Assembly: GCF_000003605.2 (NCBI RefSeq)
Contig: NW_003112468.1
Span: forward strand, 78,441 to 106,596
Direction: 5' to 3'
From: Saccoglossus kowalevskii
Lineage: Eukaryota; Hemichordata; Enteropneusta; Harrimaniidae
Length of the DNA: 28,156 bases
Part shown: positions 1 through 24,700 of the stretch, in pieces
How the letters are laid out: every line of letters starts with the position of its first letter
Position numbering within the stretch: position 1 is the stretch's first letter
The notes under the pieces: generated by a model
Database searches by the model: none
What the model was told of the DNA's origin: nothing
What the model saw: the letters and a program-made list of their open reading frames with translations, nothing else
Made by a program: the position numbers and the translations under genes

Positions 1-1241
1 TAAAAAATGGTGAAAAAAAAACGACTAAAAGGCTAGAATGTTTGTGGTCCTATGTATGTTAATGAGAGCACATTCCACCATAGAAAACTGTTTGGCTTAC
101 TCTAGAATTGACGATCTGGTTATGACGAGTCTTTCTGTATGCTCCTGATAAACTCGCAGCTCCTGCTGACAAAGTCAACACTCCCCTGGCCACAAAAAAA
201 ACAAAACATTTTCTCAAAGGCCACAGGGTTTGTATTTTCTGAAACAATTGCTTGAAATTACCCATGATCCTTTGTTTCTCCTGTCCCATGCTGCTCTTAT
301 TTGTTAGATAGGACCTAAGGGGGCATACAGATGGAAGCTCTCAGGCCAAAGCTTTCTAGCCATCACGCTGCCATTTTGTATCAAATTCTGTCTTTAATTT
401 AAACTCTTCAGATCGTGGAAAATAAGGTGTTGTGTCCGGTTGTTATGTTTCAAGAAATACAGGTGGAAACACTTTTCAGATTGATGTCATATTGTGTGCA
501 TTGCATTGTGGGTAGAGTGTACCAACTAGTGTTGTGTACAGGGATGTCATGTATTTGTGTTAGATTGTGTTACAGACTTTAGGATATGTAGGCCCAATTT
601 ATATCAGTCTGAGAATGCAACAGGAGTATATACCTACACAATATAAATTGCACAAAACTTTATAAAGTCGTGTGGAATACAACATGTATTGAACAAGTGC
701 TAAAGAAAAAAAAGTACAACAATTTACCGACTATTCTTTCATAAATTGTCAGGGACATGCATGCAGCTGCACTACTGTATTTGCTCTGTTAAAAGTACAT
801 TTGCTTATGAACTCAGAAAATCACATTTATGTTTGCAGTGGATAATTTTACTGCAGTAGGGATATTTTGACCTGTTTCAATCTTAATCAACTGTTTACCA
901 CAATGTTTGTTGAGTATGTGCTTTACTTTGTTTCCACCCACAATGCTTTGCAAACATAAACATGGCGTTTACATTTATTTTAAAATTGAGTTGTTTCCGT
1001 TTTCATTCTGTGTGGTTGTTTTTTTGACATTATCAATTTAACAAACCAGAAATGTGGCTCACAGAATAGTAGGCACTGATAACAGAATTTGATACACATG
1101 CCATGTTTTGCTTGTAGAATTCATGAAGGAATCAAACCCAACAGTTTGTTTCTTTCTCAGTCTTTGTAATCCTTGATACATGAATACACATTAGGGGCAT
1201 TGCAATTGACTTGGATTTGTTTTTCTGTTTCCACTTTCTAG
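1..1241 (+). other. LDB1 intron (3' part), no exon seen
   Basis: This stretch precedes the LDB terminal exon and ends in a pyrimidine-rich tract with TAG at 1239-1241. I see no open frame on the + strand resembling an upstream LDB exon. It is AT-rich single-copy-looking sequence with short homopolymers. The minus-strand open frame at 59-289 is not recognisable. Confidence 0.75.
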
Positions 1242-1478
1242 CAGGACGTCATGGTCGTAGGGGAGCCCTCACTGATGGGCGGTGAGTTTGGTGAAGAAGA
1301 CGAACGGCTAATCACCAGACTACAGAATACCCAGTATGATGCAACCAATGGCATAGATGGTGACGAAGAGTTTGAAAACTCAAATCAAAGTCCCTGGAAC
1401 TCTGAACAGAAAGTACCCACAACGGTGTCGGCCCCTACTCCACAAGATCAAGAAAAAACAAGCGCCGCAACAGAGTGA
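1242..1478 (+). CDS. LDB1: LIM domain-binding protein (LDB1/LDB2/Chip family), terminal coding exon
   Basis: This exon encodes the last 78 residues of an LDB/NLI/CLIM protein, a nuclear adaptor that dimerises through its N-terminus and binds LIM-homeodomain and LMO proteins through a C-terminal LIM-interaction domain (LID). The LID is visible from the exon start: QDVMVVGEPSLMGGEF, then EEDERLITRLQNTQYD, almost identical to vertebrate LDB1/LDB2. A Ser/Thr/Gln-rich tail containing SPWNS follows and ends at TGA 1476-1478. The exon opens in phase 0 after a pyrimidine tract and TAG at 1239-1241. A second AG follows three bases later, so the first Gln may be optional. The dimerisation domain and nuclear localisation signal lie upstream of the window. 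Whether to call it LDB1 or LDB2 is arbitrary if this is a pre-duplication invertebrate orthologue. Confidence 0.95.
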   Translation, partial: QDVMVVGEPSLMGGEFGEEDERLITRLQNTQYDATNGIDGDEEFENSNQSPWNSEQKVPTTVSAPTPQDQEKTSAATE

Positions 1479-1970
1479 AACAACACACACTGAAAGTTTC
1501 CCCTTTTTTTTATAATAAAAAGAAATGTTGCAAGAATGGTTCTGCACACTCAGGAAGATGAACGTTTCAAAGTAAATTGAATGTATTATTTTTTAGTTTC
1601 TAGGGAGGGAGAATATCTTTGGAACTTTACATTTAAAGTAAACTGTTGAGGCAGTGGTTATGAAAACAGTGTGGGTGCAGATTGTGGTGCCTGAGGGGAC
1701 TATTGCATATTTTTTTAAAGTATTTAAATGGACAAATATTACTTTTTGTCACTTTATATCTTCATGTACATATTTCTTAAAAGAAAGAGCTTAAAAACAA
1801 AAAACTAGGTTGTCTGGATAGTGGTAGTGAAAATGAAGAGGATTTGAAGTTGTTTTCGATGTTACTGTTGAATTGATCTTATGTTTTACCCCACTCTATT
1901 AAACAGTTCATTCAAGTAAGAGTTGTTGGGTGATTCCATACTGTGTTATCTTTGAGGGATTGAAGAGAGA

Positions 1971-1991
1971 GGGGGAGGGGAGGGGAGGGGG
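1971..1991 (+). promoter_or_regulatory. G-quadruplex motif in LDB1 3' UTR
   Basis: Four runs of 4-5 G are separated by single A residues on the sense strand, preceded by a GA-rich tract from about 1961. It lies about 30 bases before the first pair of poly(A) signals. The sequence fits the canonical G4 rule with very short loops. Folding in RNA and an effect on 3' end formation are inferences. Confidence 0.7.
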
Positions 1992-2018
1992 ATTGTTCTA
2001 TAGCCAGCTGGATATATT

Positions 2019-2029
2019 AATAAAATAAA
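2019..2029 (+). terminator. Overlapping AATAAA poly(A) signals (proximal, LDB1)
   Basis: Two AATAAA hexamers overlap at 2019-2024 and 2024-2029, followed by a GT-rich stretch (TTTTGTGTG) that could be the downstream element. This is a candidate proximal cleavage site about 550 bases after the LDB stop. Confidence 0.5.
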
Positions 2030-3595
2030 TTTTGTGTGCAATTATAACAGAATTAAAGCCAGATTGGTTCTTGTGCAGGCAGGGTTAAGCAGTGCAGGCG
2101 GGCAACATTAATTAATGCTGATACTATTTATTATAAATCGGTTCCAGTATTATCTGTTTATCAAATATCTACCTTTAATACAGTGTGGGAAATTTTGTTT
2201 CAACTTCCATTTAGTGTACCATATTTCAGGATGACTGTGTTTATTACAAGTATCGCAAACAGTGTAGTCATGCATGGATACGTCACTCAACGACTTCATG
2301 ACAGTGTTGTCAGTTGGAAATGCACAAGATGCAACTTTACAAAAGACTCATTTTTTTGTGACTTCCCACAGTTATCTTTGCTTTTTGGGCTTGTTAATTT
2401 ATGAAAATTCTTGCCAACAACCAAGAATAGTTTTTTTCTTATGCATAAATGGAACTTGTACAATATACAAATTTGAAAGCACATATATACATTATATCCG
2501 CGACCTCTACAAGTCATGGGAGAGGTCTGAGTGTTTAGTACAGATGTCACAGTTAATGTAAACTGCTTTTATTTTCAAAAGACAAGTTTTTACAAATTGT
2601 GTCTTTTGTGGGGATCTTTGCCCAATTGCCAAGGGTTTACAAGAATGCTACTGTGATGCGACTCGCCAACAAATGTATATTTAGAGGTTTGAAACTGATG
2701 CCGTAAATTAATTTTCATAAAACAGACTTGAAAACTGGAGCTGAATGCCCGTTTTCTGGGAAAATATCGACTACCGGGTACTGGTAAATTCTGATCAATA
2801 TACTGATAATTTAGAAACTGTTGATGCAGTGACAGAAGCCTAGAGTAAAATTGCATGTTATATGCAGAATCTTTAAAATATTGATCAGTCATAATTCATT
2901 TTGGAGAAATTCCCCAAAAGTAATAGTGTCACAAGTTAACATGTACTACAGTAGCAATATGCTGGCAGTTAGATGGTTTGATACACTCTGATCTAATAAA
3001 GATAATTTGGAAAAAGTATATTACACTTCTATCTTACACTAGTTTAATTGCTACTATGACAAACAAAAAAATAATTTAGATTCTGGAAAATGCTGGTCTA
3101 TTTTCTGTCAAAATGTATTTAATTTCACTACTCTGTTACTAATTTGCATTTTGACTGTCCTACCACATAATTGTTTTTTTTTTTCTTCTCAGAACAGCCA
3201 GTCAACTCTCTGTAATAGTACATTTGTAGAGATGCATTGATTGGTTCTTATTAGTAAATTAATAGCTTTATCAGTGTTTTCTTTCCCTATTTAAATTTGG
3301 TTATATTATTCCTGTACTTTTTGCAACCTGTTTGAAAGATTTCAATGTGTATTTGTAACAGTATTTTTGTACATACTTTTATGGCTATACTTTGTTTACG
3401 CTGCCCTTGGAGATAAATCAGACATGAATTATTTGTATACCATGATTGAAAGTCCTGGAATTCAATTTGAAAAAAAAAAGTTATTTTCCAAAAATTTAGC
3501 AATTGTCTTGTTTAGCTGTAGCTGTGCTGTAATATATTGCATTATTGTTGAAAAATCGTATTCATTTGCGTATGTAGAGGGCATGTTTCAAAGTC

Positions 3596-3601
3596 AATAA
3601 A
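3596..3601 (+). terminator. AATAAA poly(A) signal (distal, LDB1)
   Basis: AATAAA is followed by a run of A at 3608-3616 and a T-rich stretch. It is a candidate distal poly(A) signal for LDB. Confidence 0.45.
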
Positions 3602-5820
3602 AAGTATAAAAAAAAATTGTGAAACATTTTCTCAAAAATACATTTGACTGTTCTGATTCATTCTTTGAGTACCTAGCTTTGATTGGTATATTTACCAAGT
3701 GTGAATGTGGTTTGCTGTGGTGATCCAACAAGTAAAATTTAAAAAAAATGCACGATATTATACTGCCATTTAACAGGTTTCACTACATGGCTGTCCTCCT
3801 TGACCATCAATTAATTGTTCATGTAAATCACATTAGAATTAGAACAAATGTACACTAATTTGCATATCTTTAAATGGTTCTAATCTGAGTAAAAAGGAAG
3901 AAAGAATCAGAAGTTTTAGGATTTAAAATTCAAATGGCATATTTCATTTATGAAATTCACAGAATAAACCGTAGCTATGAATATGAAAAACTTATAACCC
4001 ACCCATAACCAAAACATCATTTATCAGTTTACAAGCAAAAGCATTTGAAATTCACATATCTGGAGACTGAATACCGTTGATGGATTTGTCTGGCCTGGGA
4101 TTGAGCATCATATCTCCATTACTGCAATGGATTCACGTCAGTACAAACAACCTTTATATAAATCGGCTAATCTATGGTTAGTTATCCACTGTACCAACCA
4201 TCTAGTCTCATGGAACAGGGGGTATCTCTTGTGGCACTAGCCTTCTAGTCCATCAAAATAAACATGCATTTGGCACATATCAATTAATACAAATCTCACA
4301 TTAATTTTATTGGCTGGTATTAAATAGTATGGTAATACCACATTTCCCATTAGAAGGCTGATTTCTGTTTACCATCCTAAAGCTGCAGTTTGTCATTAAT
4401 GCAAGTTTACACAATTCCAATAGAAAAAAAAATATGGTATACTAACAAAATGTGGCTTTGCAAGTATTTATTTCAGTAGCAGAAATTCACAGTTGATGCA
4501 AGCATTTCATACATATGGGTTTTATAACAGTAATAAGTGGAATTGTTACAGGTCTATATACTCAGCTCATGACACATGGCCATATTTCATTAAGTGAAAA
4601 TTACAAGTTACCAGTGGAAGTGAATAAAAATGTAGCTTACTTTCTACTCATGATGCAAAACTATAAAAAAAGCCAGTGTATTTATAAAACAAACCCAAAT
4701 AGAACAACTTTTAGAATATACATGCATCACATATCAGTAATTACAATTGTTCATGCAACCGTTGATTTCTAGTCAGCAGAAACAATATAGCGTGTATCTT
4801 GTCTATTAACAGATACACGTTAAATGAATTAGTACATACCATTGCAGAAACAGGACTGTATAAATCATTGTCATGTAATGATCAAGTAACCATGGATTTA
4901 TTGAATTTGTATCCTGGCTTTAGTGACAAACAGAATTGTCAAAGTTGTCAATTTGAACCAGTACATTGATATTGCATACCAAGCCATAACAAAGTTTTGC
5001 TAATCAGCCAATTCAGATGTTGTGGTACAAGGGTAACTTCCATTAATTAAAAGTTCTGATATTCAAAATTTGAAGCAGTCAAATATCCATGATTCATGTC
5101 AGGTATACATGTCATGTTTAAAAGTTAGAAAGTAAGACACCACAAACTATAAATGTCCAGAAATATCTACTCTCCACTTGGATATTGGAGTAATTGGAAA
5201 TTAAAGGGTTTTGACATATAAAAGCAAAAATTTGCCAACAAAGAATGTATTTAGACATGAAAAGTGAATGATTCTCATAAAATGGTTTATTTGTAATACA
5301 AGTATACATATCTCCATTACTGTACAAAGTAGCAATCCTAGAATTCTTGGTTTGTGGTGTTACATTGCAGATGCTAACTTATACAAATATATACCAAGCT
5401 GTACACATAAATAAATATATATCCCACCTTTGCTGATACACTGGGTAAACCACAGATAGCAAGTGATTTTAAAATGAACCAGTTGATTATTCAGAAAGGG
5501 GCGTCTGCACATGAAACACACAATCTCGATAAGCTTATTACAATGAACTAACAGTAATTTAACTGGTACTTAAAAAACCCACACAATCAAAACACATTAC
5601 AGTTCATAATGCTTAAATCACTATGTAATTTCAGCACAATGGAAGGTAATGGCATCACTATACACTCATCCCCAACCAACACCTAGAATTCTTCATTTTA
5701 GTGACAAGCAAGCAGAAACCTCTACCTAGCTAGTGCGATTACAAACTTGATGGTTGGGGTATCTACGATTCATTCACATACTGTATTAATCGTACTGGTA
5801 TTGGAATCCAGTCAAATTAA
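3602..5820 (-). other. Tail-to-tail LDB1/GOT1 region, including GOT1 3' UTR
   Basis: There is no gene on either strand. The right part should be the GOT1 3' UTR on the minus strand. Candidate GOT1 poly(A) signals (TTTATT on the + strand) occur at 5286-5291 and 4897-4902, and I cannot choose between them. A short perfect hairpin lies at 4791-4819. The open frames at 4515-4772 (+) and 5118-5327 (-) look like chance frames. Confidence 0.55.
4791..4819. repeat. Short perfect hairpin in the intergenic region
   Basis: CGTGTATCT at 4791-4799 pairs with AGATACACG at 4811-4819 across an 11-base loop. It could be a structured 3' UTR element or chance. Confidence 0.45.
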
Positions 5821-19709
<13,889 letters not shown>

Positions 19710-19861
19710 TTATAAACTATAAGGTGCGTAAGACAATGCATGTAATCTTTTGGAGGTCCATGGTCAGATAAGCAGAAGAGAAATTTAGCGTAGTTTCATT
19801 GTGATTCGTTTCCATGTTTTGGTTTTCGTTGATCATGAAGTCTTCATTTTGATTTCAGTGT

Positions 19862-20289
19862 AAATTGTATATGCCTATTTTGGGAACACCTAGTTATCAA
19901 GAGGGGCATACACAACTGAAATGGGGCTGGAAGGTTATGGTTAGAGTTAAGGTAGTGTTTTAGGGGTCTCTAAATTATCATGGAGATAAAATCATTCTAC
20001 CAGACATCTGCGATGGTAAAGTTAATTAGCAGTTCTACGGTGCTCTTCTATGATCTTCACAATACATTAATAATAAATATTAGTACGAAGATCACAGATC
20101 ATTTCTACCACTGCGATATGACAATTTCTTCGTGTGGTTTGTTACTGAATACTAGTAGTAGTCAATATATAGATTTCCCAATGTGCCCCCACTCCTTACC
20201 TTAACTCTAACCATAACCTTCCAGCCCCATTTCAGTTGTGTATGCCCCTCTTGATAACTAGGTGTTCCCAAAATAGGCATATACAATTT
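19862..20289. mobile_element. 428-bp foldback element with perfect 91-bp arms
   Basis: Positions 19862-19952 are repeated exactly, inverted, at 20199-20289. The arms contain GTATATGCCTATTTTGGGAA and the telomere-like GGTTATGGTTAGAGTTAAGG. The 246-base centre shows only weak further pairing next to the arms. No target duplication is obvious. Identical arms imply recent insertion or gene conversion. It lies between the two divergent genes. Confidence 0.85.
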
Positions 20290-21109
20290 GAGGGGCAATT
20301 ATGCCAATATATTGTAGGGGTCAGGTTAAGTTAAGATTAGAGGTGGGGATTTGTGTTATATCTTTTCCATAGGAAACAATGGTAAAATGCTCTAAACAGA
20401 CAAAACATGATATTTTCACTGTATTTTATTGATTATTCTCTCCTAACTGTGTACTGACAGTGACCATATATTTTTATTTTATTTTATTTATTTTCTTCAT
20501 GATTGTAACATGATATATCGAATAGGTAAAAATAAAGAAAATAACTATTTTTAATTTTGTGTTGTGTTCTATGTTGAGGTTGTGATGAAGCAATGTTCTA
20601 TTCTATTGTGAATCACTGCATACTAGGAATGTGATATAAATAAAGCTTATAGGTATTTTCAGTGATTTAAAAATAAGAAATGCCAGCAGGGTAATATTTT
20701 TGTACTTGTTAAACATGTTGACATTGTTCTTACTTCAGCCATATCGGTACTAGCTGTGAGTCCATAACTTTTCTTGTTTCGATCTTTAGTGATTTTGAAG
20801 GTATTTTAGTCATTTCTGATGTATATTTTGTCATTAAATTTGTTATTTTCAAGTATTTGGATTTTTGACAACACAGAAGCGTTATGGTTCCTCCCATAGA
20901 TTTGCGTAACACAAACATGCAATGTCAAATGGGCTTTACTGTATGTATTCTATTAAATTCACTATTGGAACAGTTTTCCTGGTGCCTAAATAATCTGTTT
21001 TCGATCTTTCGTAGTCGCGTAGCTGCTTTTTCATAGTTGCAACACTACACAAAAATTCAATATTCACAAATTTCTAGATTTGTTCGACTGGCCCCCAGCC
21101 AGCAGTCTG

Positions 21110-21114
21110 ATTGG
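21110..21114 (-). promoter_or_regulatory. Inverted CCAAT box, candidate NCAPG promoter
   Basis: GATTGG at 21109-21114 is an inverted CCAAT. NF-Y-type boxes are common in cell-cycle gene promoters, which fits NCAPG. I saw no convincing cell-cycle homology region or E2F site near it. Confidence 0.35.
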
Positions 21115-21127
21115 TTTTTAACTCACT

Positions 21128-21162
21128 TGACCTATTAGGTCAAAGGACCCAGTTTCAGGTCA
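21128..21162. promoter_or_regulatory. Cluster of AGGTCA nuclear-receptor half sites
   Basis: TGACCT (21128-21133), AGGTCA (21137-21142), AGGACC (21144-21149) and AGGTCA (21157-21162) form an everted repeat with a 3-base spacer and a DR1-like pair. Binding is inferred from motif spacing only. Confidence 0.4.
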
Positions 21163-21246
21163 ACTTGTGCATAGTGTATTCTAAAACATACTTTCACAAT
21201 AAATGAACTTTAAGTTTACATTTAATTCATAGTAAACCAAAGAAAT

Positions 21247-21606
21247 ATGTTTTTTCTCTCAAACCATGACTGAATGCTGTTAGAACCTCGGGAAAAGTAA
21301 GTTATATTTGTGTGATCCATCCATGGTAGTAGGTAAACGTTTGTGTGATGTTTACATTCTTCCACTAGCACACACTGTTAAAAAATGTTTGTTTTCATTT
21401 CACTGTACCATTGGTTTAAAAAGAAGAAATCACAGGTAGACGTAGAAGTTTTAAAAAACTAAAAATAGCACAATGTGTGAAGCTAATAATTTATGAATCT
21501 GCAAAAAAATTAGATAGTAGAGTTTCTAGAGTGTTAGGTGACATTTTAGAGTTTTTATGGTAATGGAACATCAAATCCATTAAAATAAAATATTTCTCCT
21601 TTACAG
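21247..21606 (+). other. NCAPG: Predicted NCAPG 5' leader exon end and leader intron
   Basis: The coding exon is preceded by a splice acceptor (TTTACAG ending at 21606) five bases before the ATG, so a non-coding leader exon is needed. A strong donor, AAAA|GTAAGT, lies at 21297. The leader intron would be 21297-21606. Short upstream open frames at 21247 and 21266 would lie in the leader if transcription starts before them. Confidence 0.5.
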
Positions 21607-21611
21607 TCATC

Positions 21612-21722
21612 ATGCCATCCAAAGAAAAAGCTATGACCATGAGGGAAGTGTTTGAAGAATGCCAAAAAGGGAATTACCATCATAGCAAACTATTAAAAAG
21701 ATGCAGACAAATATATGATGAG
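21612..21722 (+). CDS. NCAPG: NCAPG coding exon 1
   Basis: This exon encodes 37 residues, MPSKEKAMTMREVFEECQKG to RQIYDE. The donor is GTGAGT and the exon ends in phase 0. It corresponds to the first helix region of NCAPG. Confidence 0.88.
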
Positions 21723-24700
21723 GTGAGTACTGCATCTAGACGAGAAAATTGATTTTATTTTAAATAATACATGTGTAATCTAAATTTGTGTTACACTGAT
21801 TGTTAACATTGGAGTTATTTACGATCATTTATGTCTGCCAAAATAAACTAGAAATTAGTAAAACATTATTGCTATATTGCCTACAGTGAGTGGTTTAAGT
21901 TATACTGCCACCTTTTCTGCTTGGTCTACAACACATTGCAAGTACAGTCCAGCCTGTGTTTAGGGTCTATATAAAGACTATATAGTGACCTCTTTTTGCA
22001 ACAGTACCATCTCATTATTTTCATGACAAATAGTATTTTAAATGCATCATTGGCAATCCATAAAAAAAAATAATCCAACCTGCTTACAAAGACCATTTTA
22101 ATGAATTTTATTGGGTGATCGCTTTAGGTTTGGCTATATCAGGAAATTAAGTCCTGAACAACAAAATGGCACTATGGTCATACCTTGTGCATATTATGAG
22201 GTTATTACGAAGATACCTCAAAGTATGCACAAAGACAGTACAGCGGGAGTATCAACCAACACACAATGGAGGTTGATGGGACGGTGTACTGTCTGAGTGC
22301 ATACTTTAAGGTATCCTTGTAATAACCTTATTATTATACATCTTTTCCTTCCAAGGATGCATCATGGGAATGCCAAAATCCAAAATGTTTAGAACAGAAT
22401 CAGCAAACTTCTTTGTGTGGAGTCTGGTCAAACCCTTGTGGCAGCCATGTTTGTTTTTATTATTAGACGCTTTCACACGTAATCATTCCATATGAGGAAT
22501 TTGCATCCCCTAACATGGTAGGATGAAAATACCTTGTAAAATACAGCAAAATTAGGGCACACTGTAACTCATGACGTTACAGTGACAGACGTATAATAAA
22601 GATTGTTATTTAAATGTAATTATGCTTATTTCAATCAGATTCATTGCATTGTTACCGATAATTAGTAGTTGTTAGTATGAGTTGTATTTAATCATATTAT
22701 CATCATCATCATAATTTTTAGTATTCATATATATATATACTTCTTGCATTCTGTGTCAAATGTTGTTAAATTGTAAAAATTTTGAACATTTGTAGACTGA
22801 CGACAAATCTGACTTCAATAAAGAATTCATCCACTATCTAAAATATGCCATAATAGTGATGAAAAGAGAGCCTGCTGTGGAACGCATGCTGGACTTTGCT
22901 GCAAAGTTTGCCGTTTCCTTTGCTGATGAATCCCCAGAAAGCAGTAGAAATGAATCCACCATCTCTCAAGATGAAGGCAATGAAGACTCGTTCTTGCAGT
23001 TTTTCTTTAATTTCTTTCTCCAGGTAAATGGTGTATTTACACAGTCTACTTTGTGTTAGAGTGATTGTGTGTTATCTGGTATTTGCTCACATTGGTAATC
23101 TTGTGCAAGGTTATTTCAAACTGATTATTGAATTGATCTTATGAGGTTAACATGAGAAGACCACAAAATATGCACAAAGGCAGTACAGGGATTGTATTTG
23201 ACACGTAGAAGACGTTGATACTATTTGCATGTCACACATATGCAAATGGCTGAATAGTGGGCATTTTAATGTTAAAAATTCATCTTAAAGCAATTCCAGG
23301 CACTAATTTGATGCCGAAGTAGTGCTAGATGTTGATAACTTACTACAATAGGTTACACACTTTGTTTTCACATTTACATAAGTTGTTACAAATAATGCAG
23401 ACAGCATGTCTGCAATTTCAAGCGCGCCGGAGAAAGCTCCGCCCATAAAAGTGGCAGTACATTAGTTTTGAATTTCTTCTCCAATAAATGATTGAGGCTC
23501 TCAACTTAGTTTCCTACTTCATTTTGCGTCCACAGCCCCTCAACAAGAGACTGTGTTGCGTAACATGTTATTTCAGTGAGAGGGGTGCATAAAGTTGCGG
23601 CACTGTAAAGAACGTTAGTTATTTTACAGAACCAGCAGACCAACTGATCATTGCAGAATTGTTAATCAAAGTGCATTAATTCCTACTATGGAAATATCTG
23701 TATAACGCTGATCCATGTAACTGAAAGCTACCTGCAACAAATGTCCTATGAAGACTTGTCCAGTATATAAATAATGAAATTGAATACATAAGTAGAATGG
23801 GTGTTATTCGATTATTAGTTCTCGACGATGAGAACCAAAAGATTATCACTAGCAACACACGATTACAAGTCCGGGGAGGATTCGAGTAGTTTTTGTTGAA
23901 TTTCCCGTCTGTAAATGCTCGGTCTCTACGTTTTATAATATTCAACATAGTCTATAACGTTGTCAGTTAGTATTTTAGTCGCAGATTGGTCGCTCTTGCG
24001 CTTTCCTGGCAGGATACTCTTGTGGTAACAAACCGTTTGACGATATTATATATTTACTATATTTTATAGTATTTGTATTTCTTTGTATTTATGTTCCTTA
24101 CCACACAAAAACCCTCTAAAGGTTTTTATTAGTGTCTTCGATCTCCAATCTCAGCAAATGACAGTCCACGTAAATACAAATCGACAATTTTTGTTCTCAT
24201 TCAACTGTTTTTTCGACTCCTTGCTTCTCTATCGCGGTGTTTAAACAACATGGACAAATGCCGATTTGTAGACACGCAATCAACACGATGACTGACCAAA
24301 AGTGACTGAGGACAGACGTGCCACAAAGTCTGGGGCATCGAACTTTGTAGCAAAAGTAGAAAACATTGAGGGCAATATCTGTCAATCATTCTTCTGATTT
24401 GCAGCTGATGTTTATATTTTTAGTTACAACTTATGTAAATGTGAAAACAAGGTGTGTAACCTATTGTAGAATGTTATCTATATCTGGCACAACTTCAGCG
24501 TCAAATCAGTGCCTGGAATTACTGTAATACAAACATCCAGGATTATGGGAACGTAATGCATGTTTCTTTGTTTTTGGATTGGATTTAAAATGGGTGCCTT
24601 TAGGTCATTTTGTTTAAACTTGGTTCCAGAGCTATATCTCCGACATGTCCTAACTGATCATGTTCAAACTTTACATCCTGCATGTGCTTCATGTCGCACA

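Larger units (their letters stand above)
1479..3601 (+). other. LDB1: Predicted LDB1 3' UTR
   Basis: This is AT-rich non-coding sequence after the LDB stop codon. It contains a G-quadruplex motif (1971-1991), a double AATAAA (2019-2029) and a last AATAAA (3596-3601) followed by an A-rich stretch. Short or long 3' UTR forms are therefore both possible. The open frames here (for example 2183-2561 and 3367-3600) are short, overlapping and unlike known proteins. Transcript ends are inferred from motifs only. Confidence 0.6.

Noticed and set aside
59-289. 76-residue minus-strand open frame inside the LDB intron
   Set aside because: There is no recognisable domain, no splice context that joins it to another exon, and it lies in an intron of a gene on the opposite strand.
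2183-2892. Overlapping open frames on both strands in the LDB 3' UTR
   Set aside because: The frames are short, mutually overlapping and low-complexity, with no family resemblance.
4515-4772. 85-residue + strand frame between LDB and GOT1
   Set aside because: Its composition reflects AT-rich chance coding; no motif or promoter is visible.
24197-24389. Two overlapping minus-strand frames in NCAPG intron 2
   Set aside because: They lie inside the 1.2-kb TIR element, in two registers, with no recognisable protein features.
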